From contig CAJNDT010004558.1 of assembly GCA_905221615.1 (NCBI GenBank), positions 248,001-312,000 of the forward strand: 64,000 bases of DNA, read 5' to 3'. Under the pieces are notes generated by a model. It was given only the letters and a program-made list of their open reading frames with translations, was not told where the DNA came from and did no database searches. Source of the DNA: Symbiodinium sp. CCMP2592. Lineage: Eukaryota; Sar; Dinophyceae; Suessiales; Symbiodiniaceae. A program made the translations under genes and the position numbers. Positions 55,585 to 64,000 of the stretch are shown here, piece after piece; position 1 is the stretch's first letter; each line of letters starts with the position of its first letter.

Positions 55585-58500
55585 ATGAACTCAGGATCAA
55601 GCCAAGATACGACAATGACTTTCGGTGCCGATGTGGCAGCGCCAGCCGTTGGTGAGTCAACAGCTGACGACACAGTGGTGCAATCCGTTGATAGCTCCAC
55701 GGAAGATGACAAAGGTCAATCTTCTGCGCTTGCCATTGCAAAGGCAGTTCCCAAGGGGAAAGCAAAGAGTCTACCAAGAGCATCTACGCCTTCGCGTCCA
55801 ACATCCACAGGTTCGAGGACGGGCAAGGCTGCAGAACGACGGGTCGAAGCGTCTGGTTTTCAGGCACCTCGGACTACGTCCAGGGCCAAGGACAAAGGAG
55901 TCAAGACCTTGGAAAAGAAGTCAAGACCATCATCTTCGAGAAGCTCTTCAGCACGATCGAGGACTTCGGCTACTCGTGGGCGTGACAAGTCCATGACTTG
56001 GAATCGGATGGTTACCAATCAACCACGCGATACTGACGATCTGGACATGACTCTGGATACGATTCCTGCGCGTGGTGATGCGTCATCCGTGGCTACGCCT
56101 GCAATAGCTGACGGTCCGAATGCCTACCAGGAACTGACGATTTCGCAACAGTTCGAAGCATCGAACCTTGCACAGCAGATGTACTATCGCAGTCAGGTGC
56201 AAGAATACGAAGGAATCGTCCAGACCCTGATGGACAAGATCAAGGAGATGCAACAAGAAGATGAAGGATCTGGAATTCGCATTGAAGAATTGGAACGACA
56301 ACGTGACCATGCATGCTTAGCCATGAGGCACATCAACAATGTCAATCAGGAGATGAAGCGAGACTATGAAACAGCTTTGTTTCGCATGGATGAACAGAAC
56401 TCTGCTCAACAACGTCAAGCACATGCCGTTGCCGAGGAGTTAGCTCAACAGCTACACGTGTTCCGCACGGAGGCAGCCACCAACTTTGTGCAGTTGGAGG
56501 CAAGAGCGCAAGGCGATGGTGAGCTTATGGCACGTGAGTATGAGCGTCTGACTCATGAACTTCATGAACACGCCAGAGAGAACTTGGTCCTCCGGTCAAA
56601 CACAGCAAGTTCGGAACAAGCCTTACAAGCAATGCAGGAACGATTCCACTTGGTCAAGAACCAGGAGTTGCGGGCTGTGAACGAGATCCAAGGGCTAGCT
56701 GGAAACAGCGCAGCCATTGAACAAGAACGATTTCGGCTTCGCGAACGTCTTGGTGAAGAGGAAGAGTACCGCAAAATGGCTGTGAAGAGGATGCAAGAAG
56801 CAGAGGAACGACTTCATCAGAATGAAGATCATGCAAGGCGATCATTGCCTACCTTGCACGACGAGCTGAGTGAACTCAGGAAAACGCTCAAAGCACAAGA
56901 AGATCTTCAAGCGAGGACACGCAGCGAATTGGAGGCAGCGCGAAACTCCAATCAAGGAGGAGCGACGCGACCTTCGAGCATGCCCATGTCTTCGAGGACT
57001 ACTGAGTCTGGCTGGGAGCACGTAGGAAAGGAAGTAATGCCTGCATTTTCCGTAGGAGATGAGGTACGATCCCCTGAAATACGGTCCCCAAGTCAAGTTA
57101 GTCCAGTCGCCAAAGAGAAGTTCGCATTCTCGGAATCGGACAAGGACAAGAACCTTGTGATGGATGGAATTCCATTCACCGGTGGAAACTTCTTCACTGG
57201 CCGCAGTTCAATGCCAATCGTGGCGGATGCAATGCCCGAGCACTACGTGCCAGGTATTAGCAGCCCAGCACTTGCGCGTTCCACGCCTAGTGCAGCCACT
57301 TTGTTCGGCATACCAAGCGGATTTCATGGGAAAAGTGATGCGGCAGCCGTGCGTGATCGACAGCTACGCGAACTCTTGGGGGATCGCGGGATGTTGGGAT
57401 CGAAGTCCACAGCATCGGCCAGCTCCTCAAGACCTGTTGGCATCGACGGTGTTACCGCATCTACGAAGGGCAACGACCTCGTTGGTCCCCCTGTCGCCTA
57501 TGACGATTCTATCCATGAGGCAAGGAGGCGTCAGATCGAGAAAGAGATCGCGGAGCAGTACGAAGAGAAGATTGCTGACCTGCGAAGTGAAGTACTCAAG
57601 GCCCAGAAAGCCGAACAACGTCTCAGAGCTGATCGTGATGAGTGGAGATTATTCGCTGAAACGATTCAGGAAAACCATGGAGACGATGACGGTGATGAAG
57701 CTGGCGACGAGAACGGAGAGGACGAGCATGATGAAGGAACCGGCACGGGGTATGATCCTCCAGATCCGCCTGATGATGATGATGACAAGAAGAAGGGCGG
57801 AGGGGGTAAACCTGAATCGGATCCTGGTTCGCATGCACGTGACCCTGACGGAGATGCGGATCCTGAAGTCACAGAGGTGAGAATTTCCAGGAGGGAAGCC
57901 GACAAGGTGACCGTTCCTCCATGGCCTACTCTCACTCATCTCAACAACTGGCGATCCGTGTGCACGGCCAATGTCTTAGGGGCATCAGCCGACCCACATC
58001 ATGAGGACTGGATGTTATGGCTGGCACCAGCGTTCAACCCATTCCCTGATGTCGAAGCATTGAATGATTCAGGACACAAGAAGTTCAAGAGCATAGACGT
58101 CAAATTGGGGATCGCCATGGTCGCAATGCTACGTGCCGGTGGTGACAAATCAGCTGACCTGTACCTCGAGGTGAACCGGAAGGCCAACGATTACATCAGC
58201 AGGCCTGACGTGAAGATCATCAAAGGACGACAAGTCATCGCGATGATGTACGAAAGTTTTCGAACGCATGATCGTCTTGACATGATCATCACTCTTGAGT
58301 ATTTGGTGAAGCTCCAGTACCAAGGCGACAACAAGCTTCATACGTTCAAGCAAACGTGGTTGGAAGTTCTGGGACGGATGAGACCAGAGGACATTCCATC
58401 CAAAACGGCTCTCCGTGATTGCTTGTACAGCAAGATCAAGGACTCGCCCGCAATGAAGATGGAGTTGGGTATGCACTACGAACACCTGCCCTACAATCAT

Positions 58501-61500
58501 GAAGACCGATCGTACGACAACCTGATGAAGATCATTGATCGTACTATCATGCGGAGACGAGAACAGTCAAATCTCACTCAGACCCAAATTGGCTTGCGCC
58601 AGATGCTTGAGGGCAAGGATTTGCTTGCTGCACCGGCCAAGGTACCCGAGAAACCTACGCCTAACGCAGCTCCATCCGCAAAGGTCAAGGCTTCGCCGAC
58701 CAAGCCGGATAAAGCAACACCTGTACTACCTCAAAGCAAAGCGAAGAGTCATGCGAAGACCAAGCCAAAGCCCAAGAAGAAGACGAGGAGTGAGTCAGCG
58801 GACAACAGAGGTGACAAAAGCAAGAAGCAAATCCGCTGCAAGTTCCATTTCACAGATGCAGGGTGTCGAAATGGCGATAAGTGTCCATTCAGTCACTCGA
58901 AGAAGACTCCAGAGCGACCCTTCACGCCGAGGACGAGAACTCCAAGTCCATCTGGAGGAGGAGGAAACAGGATATGCTACTCGTTCAAGAACACAGGCTC
59001 GTGCTCAAGAGAGAATTGTCCTTTCAAGCATGAGGCAGCAGCTACCCCAGCTCCGGAACCAAAGGCAAAAGCTAAAGCTAAATCCGAAGCAAAGGCAGCT
59101 CCAGCGAAGCCGAATGCCAAGGCCAAGGCACTCCCTGCGGCACCCGCCATCAGATTGTGTCGAAGGTGGAATCCATCAGCTCCGGCTATATGGAAGCGAT
59201 CTTCAAGACAAGATGAGGAGGAGTCAGATTGTCCATCCGTTGACAGCGACGCTGATTCGGATTGTTCAACAGATGACGAATCCTCGGGAACGACTACGTC
59301 GACCCGAAAAGTGATAAAGCGCAATGTGACATTTGCCAATGACGTGAAGTTCATTTCTTCGTGTCCTAGAAGATCGAAGAAAGACAAAGAGCGGAAGGTG
59401 AAGTACGTCGACATGGAAGCGTTTATCAATGATGAGGACCGCGCCGTGAGCTTGGAATTCGCCAAGCACAAAGCGAGATTGAGGGCACAGATCATGAGAG
59501 ACATGGTTGACGACGATGATGATCAATGCGGAGACCGAGTTTCATTCGTACGAATCCCAGGAACGTCTCGAGTGGAAGAAGTTTCGTTCTACGACGGTGA
59601 AGATTCCATCGTTGAGCGCGAACTCGATGCTGCACACAGCAAACGGATCATCAATCAAGGCTTATTCAAATGCATGGTTCAACCAGTCATCCTCAAGAAG
59701 AAGATCAAGTTTCTCATGGACACTGGGTGTGGTCATGACCTCATATCTCAGAAGAAGATCGAGAAGCACAGTCTCGAGACACTCGTGACTCCAGAGCCCA
59801 TATCATTTCAGACAGCCAATGGAATCACCGATACCGATCTCGTGTCGAATTTCCAGACTGAGTCGTTCGAGGAACCGATCAACGCTTATGTGTTGGACGA
59901 CACACCGTCGGTGCTTTCCATAGGCAAGAGATGTATGAACTTCAACTACGGGTTTGTGTGGCCACCCGGAAGGGAACCATTCATGATCAACCCGCAGGGC
60001 AAGAGAATATCTCTGTTCGTGAACGGTGACATCCCGTACGTTCGTGCCGGGAGTTCCAAGTCATTGGTTCATGATGATCCGGAGGCCAAAGCGATCACCG
60101 AAATCTTCAAGGGTGCGTTGACAGCGGGCAATGTTGACGTCAGCGTCGCAGCTGCCGCTGAAGCTGCACCGAGCGAGATTGAAGCAGAAGAAGAAGGTGA
60201 TGATCACGAACGACCTCCTGATCCTGAACCCCAAGAACCTCCTATAGAAGAAGTACCAGAGTCCGAGGCCGGACGCCCTCCGGACGACGACGAAGGAAAA
60301 GGAGTGGGTGAAATTCCATTGGATGGTGACGATGAGGTGATCATTGATGTGGAAGGCGACGGTGCGCCGAGCCGCAAGGCCAGAGTCGGAACACTGAAAG
60401 CCGAAGCGAAGACATTGGCACATCTGTGTACTCATCGCTACCGCAATCCATATTGCGAATCGTGCATACGCGCGAAGATGAAGCACTTGCGAACACAACG
60501 AGGTGCATTTCAACGTGTGATCAAACACTGGGGAGATCTTGTGACGTTCGACTTCCTTGACATGCGCAAGGCCGCCGAAGCAGGCATCGGACTCGATGAC
60601 GGAGCACGTGAAGTTCTAGTCATCAGGGACATCGCCACCAAAATGATCGCAGCGATTCCCACGGCTTCAAGGAGCACTGATGAAGTCGTCATGGCCATCA
60701 GACGCCTTATGGGAAGACGCAAGATTCATATGGCGTATAGTGATGAAGCACCAGAGTTCGATTCAGCTATGGCGCAGTTGAAGATCGTGATAGATCATTC
60801 CCTTCCAGGGAAACCCAGCAACAATTCACTCGCTGAACGATCAAATCAAGAAGTGATCAACACAGTCGCAGCATCCATGCTACACGCCGGATTGCCCGCT
60901 CAATACTGGTCCTTTGCGCTTAATTGCGTGATGCAGAACCTCAACGTTGAAGACGTGGAGGGCGATGGTGATTCAGCATGGAAGCGAATGACTGGAAAGG
61001 ACTTCGAGGGAAAAGCCATACCCTTTGGTGCCAAAGTCTTCTTCAAGCCGACGGACACAAGGCCGAAGACATATGGCAACAAATTCGATCCAAAGGGGAT
61101 TCCAGGCATTTTTGCCGGATACATCATCACTGCTGGTCAAGGGTGGTCCAAGAAGTATCGCGTTTGGGATATGAAGGAATTTGCCAACGCGAACTTGTCG
61201 ATGGACGCATCTGTTCCCAGGAAGTTGATGAGACCGTACGAGACAGAAGTTATCTACTTCCCAGAGGAGATAACGTTTCCCCTGAAAGCCGAGTACGAAA
61301 GGATGAATTCAACCATTGAGGGACTCAGGGACAACGTTGACCTCGCTGGCAAGGAGATAAAAGACGTCGATGACGGTGATGACGGTCCGCCCGGAGGAAA
61401 TGGTGGCGACGGGGATGACGATGATCCAAATGGACTTCTTCCTCCACCGGATCCCGGAGAAGATCCTGACTTACAGGACATAGATCCATCTGACATTGAG

Positions 61501-64000
61501 ACGGAGCCGCTCGGCGAAGTCTTCAAGTCAGCAGAACATGAAGCTATTGATGCCATAGGAGACAAAAGACTCGAAGAACTAGACGAAGAGCTGGGTCTAC
61601 GTGCAGCACCGCCTCCTTCTGAACCAAAGGTCACTGGGAAAGATCGACGATCGCCCCGCGAAGTCGGTCCAACCGGTAGACTCATCCCCGAAGGAGACAT
61701 CGAAGAACCTGGAGAGATTATCAAGATCTTGAAAGAAAAGAAGTTGGCTCCCGAGGAGATTGAACATTGGAGTACGGGGAAGAAAGGAGACGGCATTGTA
61801 TATCTCACCGATGACGGTGAAGCCTGCAAGATCGACAAAAGGGGAGTTCCGTATAAGATCCGAAGTGACGGTCGACGAACTCTTCCTACACGGCGACCTA
61901 TCCATTCTTATTCTCCGGAAGCATGGAAGAAGATGAGCGAAGCGGAGAAGAAGGCAGCATACAAGAAAGAAAAGCGAGACAAAGCTCGAGTTGCCAAGAA
62001 AGACCGGAAGAAGGCTGTGATAGGAAAGAAGATAGTCACCAAGATTTTGGACAACATGATCTTTCCCAAGATTGTCCCGTGTGAAGAAATTGATCTGCAA
62101 CTCAACGTGTCCGTTGATGACGACGATGGTTGGTCATGGGCACAGTCCTATGTGGATCAATATACACAGGAACAATTCTTGGCAGAGGTTGTGCCGGCCG
62201 TTCCGGCGCATATGGTCATGGATGATAACTGGATTCCTTCTATGCCGTGTACGACTTCTCACAGAAACGTACATCGGGAAAAGAATCATGCAGGAGGATC
62301 GTGCTTCAATGCCATGGTCACTCGACCCGTCACACGCAAGGAGATGATCAACAATCCCAAGGCCATGGAAGCTTTCATGAAAGAATGGAAGGGATTGTGG
62401 GACCAAGAGGTGTTTGACTTCTCAACTACGCGTGAATATGACGACGTCGTCGCTGAGGCAAAGAAGAAAGGTGAGAAAGTACACATGGCGCGAGTACATG
62501 GACTGATATACGAGAAGAACTATCAGCTCAAAGAGGACGATCCTGCCAGGAAGTTCAAGGGGCGAGGTGTACTACTCGGTGATCAGGTCAAAGACCAGAA
62601 TATGGAAGCCGCATTGTTTCAGGATTTGGGGAATTCCCCGGCTACGTTTGACGCCTCACGATGGGCAGATTATTACGGATGCCTTCCTGGCAACGATGTC
62701 CAGATGGCGGATGCTATCCAAGCATACATTCAGGCGAGACTATCGGGCACTCCATGTTGGGTTGAACTGCCTGATGAAGCCTGGCATCCATCTGCGAAAC
62801 GGCACAAATTCCGTAGGCCGGTATGTCGCCTGATCAAAGCTCTATATGGACATCCTGACGCAGGAACCATGTGGGAACAACATTGCCACACCGCGGTACA
62901 GAAAGTAGGATTCAAGCCGATTGGCGATGAATGGCCATCATTGTATTTTCACCCGCAAATGAAGCTCTTACTTGTCATCTACGTGGATGATCTCAAGATG
63001 GCAGGACCCAAAGAGAATCTACCCAAGGGTTGGGACATGCTGCGCCAAGAACTTCGATTGGAAGAAGAAACGCCGCTGGGCTTGTATCTGGGTTGTCGCA
63101 TCTCCAAGGGCGAGGCAACGTTGCATGACAAAACGAAGGTGCAGACCGTTACCTACGACATGGAGACGTACCTGGACATGACAGTCAAGAAGTACTGCGA
63201 CGTGACTGGGTTCGATCCGACAAAATTCAAGACGGTACCATCGCCGAGTCCGGCTGAGGAGACTAAGAATCACCCAGCTCGCGCTCCGGCACAGTCAGGT
63301 AAAAGCCATCGATGCACGTGGTGTGGACACACCATGCCTGTTGATAAGGATGGTCGGCTCGTTCCGCCTCCACCTATTCCCAAGGCGCCCGAGGAAGAGG
63401 AAATCAACGAGGCCAATCGCGGCGCACTTGCTCCGCAGGCAGCCAGCATTCTCATGAAATTGCTTTATGCCGCGCGCATTTGCCGCTTTGATCTTCTGCG
63501 CAGTATCAACAATCTCGCACGCAAGATCACGAAATGGACCAAGAAGGAGGATGCTCTTCTTCATCATCTCATGGCCTATGTGCACCAGTCCAAACATCAC
63601 ATGATGATTGGATGGGTCGGGAACTCTTTGGACTCGTCCATCGGGCTGTTTGCAGATGCGGACTATGCAGGTTGTGGAGAAAGTTTGAAATCTACCTCCG
63701 GTGCTCATTTGCACATTCAAGGTTCTCACACCAGATTTCCCTTGGCGGGACTTAGCAAAAGGCAGGGGTGCTTGAGTCATTCCACACCTGAGGCCGAGAT
63801 TGTCGCGGCCGACTTTGCCATGTCACGTCTTGGATTGCCTGCTATCACGTTGTGGCAGCAGCTTGGGGGGCAAGACCCCAACTTCGTCTTCTACGACGAC
63901 AACCAGACCATGATCGGGGTGATTCGCACGGGCAAGAATCCGACTATGCGTCACTTGGAACGTACCCACGGTATCTGCATTGGATGGATGCATTCTATCT
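55585..64000 (+). CDS. Ty1/copia Gag-Pol polyprotein (5' complete, runs off the window)
   Basis: One frame is open from the first ATG after an in-frame TGA (55567) to the window edge, 2805 codons, without a frameshift. Gag is very long: a basic Ser/Thr-rich start, a coiled coil (about residues 190-460), an acidic stretch, then two CCCH zinc fingers, C-x8-C-x5-C-x3-H at about 1085 and C-x8-C-x4-C-x3-H at about 1131, instead of the usual CCHC knuckle. The protease has LMDTGCG (Asp 1379). The integrase has an HLCTH...C-x2-C finger (1613), Asp 1656/1659, Asp 1720 and Glu 1751. Reverse transcriptase has YVDD (2466-2469). RNase H has DAD (2691), Glu 2736 and Asp 2771. Domain order PR-INT-RT-RH identifies copia. 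An extra CxxC-containing insert lies between RT and RNase H. All catalytic residues are present, so the copy may be recent. The 3' end and LTR lie outside. Confidence 0.93.
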   Translation, partial: MNSGSSQDTTMTFGADVAAPAVGESTADDTVVQSVDSSTEDDKGQSSALAIAKAVPKGKAKSLPRASTPSRPTSTGSRTGKAAERRVEASGFQAPRTTSRAKDKGVKTLEKKSRPSSSRSSSARSRTSATRGRDKSMTWNRMVTNQPRDTDDLDMTLDTIPARGDASSVATPAIADGPNAYQELTISQQFEASNLAQQMYYRSQVQEYEGIVQTLMDKIKEMQQEDEGSGIRIEELERQRDHACLAMRHINNVNQEMKRDYETALFRMDEQNSAQQRQAHAVAEELAQQLHVFRTEAATNFVQLEARAQGDGELMAREYERLTHELHEHARENLVLRSNTASSEQALQAMQERFHLVKNQELRAVNEIQGLAGNSAAIEQERFRLRERLGEEEEYRKMAVKRMQEAEERLHQNEDHARRSLPTLHDELSELRKTLKAQEDLQARTRSELEAARNSNQGGATRPSSMPMSSRTTESGWEHVGKEVMPAFSVGDEVRSPEIRSPSQVSPVAKEKFAFSESDKDKNLVMDGIPFTGGNFFTGRSSMPIVADAMPEHYVPGISSPALARSTPSAATLFGIPSGFHGKSDAAAVRDRQLRELLGDRGMLGSKSTASASSSRPVGIDGVTASTKGNDLVGPPVAYDDSIHEARRRQIEKEIAEQYEEKIADLRSEVLKAQKAEQRLRADRDEWRLFAETIQENHGDDDGDEAGDENGEDEHDEGTGTGYDPPDPPDDDDDKKKGGGGKPESDPGSHARDPDGDADPEVTEVRISRREADKVTVPPWPTLTHLNNWRSVCTANVLGASADPHHEDWMLWLAPAFNPFPDVEALNDSGHKKFKSIDVKLGIAMVAMLRAGGDKSADLYLEVNRKANDYISRPDVKIIKGRQVIAMMYESFRTHDRLDMIITLEYLVKLQYQGDNKLHTFKQTWLEVLGRMRPEDIPSKTALRDCLYSKIKDSPAMKMELGMHYEHLPYNHEDRSYDNLMKIIDRTIMRRREQSNLTQTQIGLRQMLEGKDLLAAPAKVPEKPTPNAAPSAKVKASPTKPDKATPVLPQSKAKSHAKTKPKPKKKTRSESADNRGDKSKKQIRCKFHFTDAGCRNGDKCPFSHSKKTPERPFTPRTRTPSPSGGGGNRICYSFKNTGSCSRENCPFKHEAAATPAPEPKAKAKAKSEAKAAPAKPNAKAKALPAAPAIRLCRRWNPSAPAIWKRSSRQDEEESDCPSVDSDADSDCSTDDESSGTTTSTRKVIKRNVTFANDVKFISSCPRRSKKDKERKVKYVDMEAFINDEDRAVSLEFAKHKARLRAQIMRDMVDDDDDQCGDRVSFVRIPGTSRVEEVSFYDGEDSIVERELDAAHSKRIINQGLFKCMVQPVILKKKIKFLMDTGCGHDLISQKKIEKHSLETLVTPEPISFQTANGITDTDLVSNFQTESFEEPINAYVLDDTPSVLSIGKRCMNFNYGFVWPPGREPFMINPQGKRISLFVNGDIPYVRAGSSKSLVHDDPEAKAITEIFKGALTAGNVDVSVAAAAEAAPSEIEAEEEGDDHERPPDPEPQEPPIEEVPESEAGRPPDDDEGKGVGEIPLDGDDEVIIDVEGDGAPSRKARVGTLKAEAKTLAHLCTHRYRNPYCESCIRAKMKHLRTQRGAFQRVIKHWGDLVTFDFLDMRKAAEAGIGLDDGAREVLVIRDIATKMIAAIPTASRSTDEVVMAIRRLMGRRKIHMAYSDEAPEFDSAMAQLKIVIDHSLPGKPSNNSLAERSNQEVINTVAASMLHAGLPAQYWSFALNCVMQNLNVEDVEGDGDSAWKRMTGKDFEGKAIPFGAKVFFKPTDTRPKTYGNKFDPKGIPGIFAGYIITAGQGWSKKYRVWDMKEFANANLSMDASVPRKLMRPYETEVIYFPEEITFPLKAEYERMNSTIEGLRDNVDLAGKEIKDVDDGDDGPPGGNGGDGDDDDPNGLLPPPDPGEDPDLQDIDPSDIETEPLGEVFKSAEHEAIDAIGDKRLEELDEELGLRAAPPPSEPKVTGKDRRSPREVGPTGRLIPEGDIEEPGEIIKILKEKKLAPEEIEHWSTGKKGDGIVYLTDDGEACKIDKRGVPYKIRSDGRRTLPTRRPIHSYSPEAWKKMSEAEKKAAYKKEKRDKARVAKKDRKKAVIGKKIVTKILDNMIFPKIVPCEEIDLQLNVSVDDDDGWSWAQSYVDQYTQEQFLAEVVPAVPAHMVMDDNWIPSMPCTTSHRNVHREKNHAGGSCFNAMVTRPVTRKEMINNPKAMEAFMKEWKGLWDQEVFDFSTTREYDDVVAEAKKKGEKVHMARVHGLIYEKNYQLKEDDPARKFKGRGVLLGDQVKDQNMEAALFQDLGNSPATFDASRWADYYGCLPGNDVQMADAIQAYIQARLSGTPCWVELPDEAWHPSAKRHKFRRPVCRLIKALYGHPDAGTMWEQHCHTAVQKVGFKPIGDEWPSLYFHPQMKLLLVIYVDDLKMAGPKENLPKGWDMLRQELRLEEETPLGLYLGCRISKGEATLHDKTKVQTVTYDMETYLDMTVKKYCDVTGFDPTKFKTVPSPSPAEETKNHPARAPAQSGKSHRCTWCGHTMPVDKDGRLVPPPPIPKAPEEEEINEANRGALAPQAASILMKLLYAARICRFDLLRSINNLARKITKWTKKEDALLHHLMAYVHQSKHHMMIGWVGNSLDSSIGLFADADYAGCGESLKSTSGAHLHIQGSHTRFPLAGLSKRQGCLSHSTPEAEIVAADFAMSRLGLPAITLWQQLGGQDPNFVFYDDNQTMIGVIRTGKNPTMRHLERTHGICIGWMHSI

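Noticed and set aside
57164-57880. A 238-residue frame and several others overlapping the copia region
   Set aside because: They lie in other frames or the other strand of the continuous polyprotein frame that has all catalytic motifs.

Overview
This window looks like nuclear DNA of a dinoflagellate, most likely a core or Symbiodiniaceae-like lineage. The points behind that inference are: short exons separated by introns, with reading phase restored by GT donors but also by GC and GA donors; a fragment matching the 3' end of the dinoflagellate spliced leader; plant-type telomere motifs (TTTAGGG and TTTAGGGG) scattered through introns; a very large Ty1/copia polyprotein with CCCH zinc fingers in Gag; and two genes whose protein style matches, from memory, high-copy hypothetical families of Symbiodinium genomes. 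Species cannot be named from sequence alone. Exon calls were made by eye from splice signals plus phase agreement; no transcript was available.

Left part (1-47.8 kb): compact multi-exon genes on both strands, embedded in introns packed with telomere-like repeats, microsatellites and at least twelve families of 90-120 bp near-perfect palindromes. The clearest genes are a secreted M35/aspzincin-type metallopeptidase (6955-11521, +), an unidentified six-exon gene (15292-16874, -), an unidentified four-exon gene (31574-33390, -), an unidentified gene ending at 37035 (about 33919-37035, +), a membrane-anchored sulfotransferase (37430-38847, +) and a two-exon fragment (40869-41385, -). Further exon islands lie at 3.0-3.4, 4.7, 12.4-14.0, 17.2-21.5, 24.7-26.8 and 46.7 kb. 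Repeat landmarks are a 173-bp tandem array (22.8-23.7 kb) and a 2.85-kb foldback element (27297-30150) whose arms are built from an 8-bp satellite.

Right part (47.8-64 kb): the telomere motifs and palindromes stop. Two minus-strand genes occur here, a transposase-like hypothetical (47889 to about 50.2 kb) and a Gln/Glu-rich coiled-coil gene with about ten exons and one probable frameshift (50721-54466). They are followed on the plus strand by a copia Gag-Pol frame that is open from 55585 to the window edge.

The main observation is that many palindromic elements coincide exactly, or nearly so, with introns: their ends supply the GT and AG and the flanking reading phase is intact. They behave like introners, that is, transposons that create introns. 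Several families appear to be active side by side, and telomere-like repeats also begin or end precisely at splice sites.
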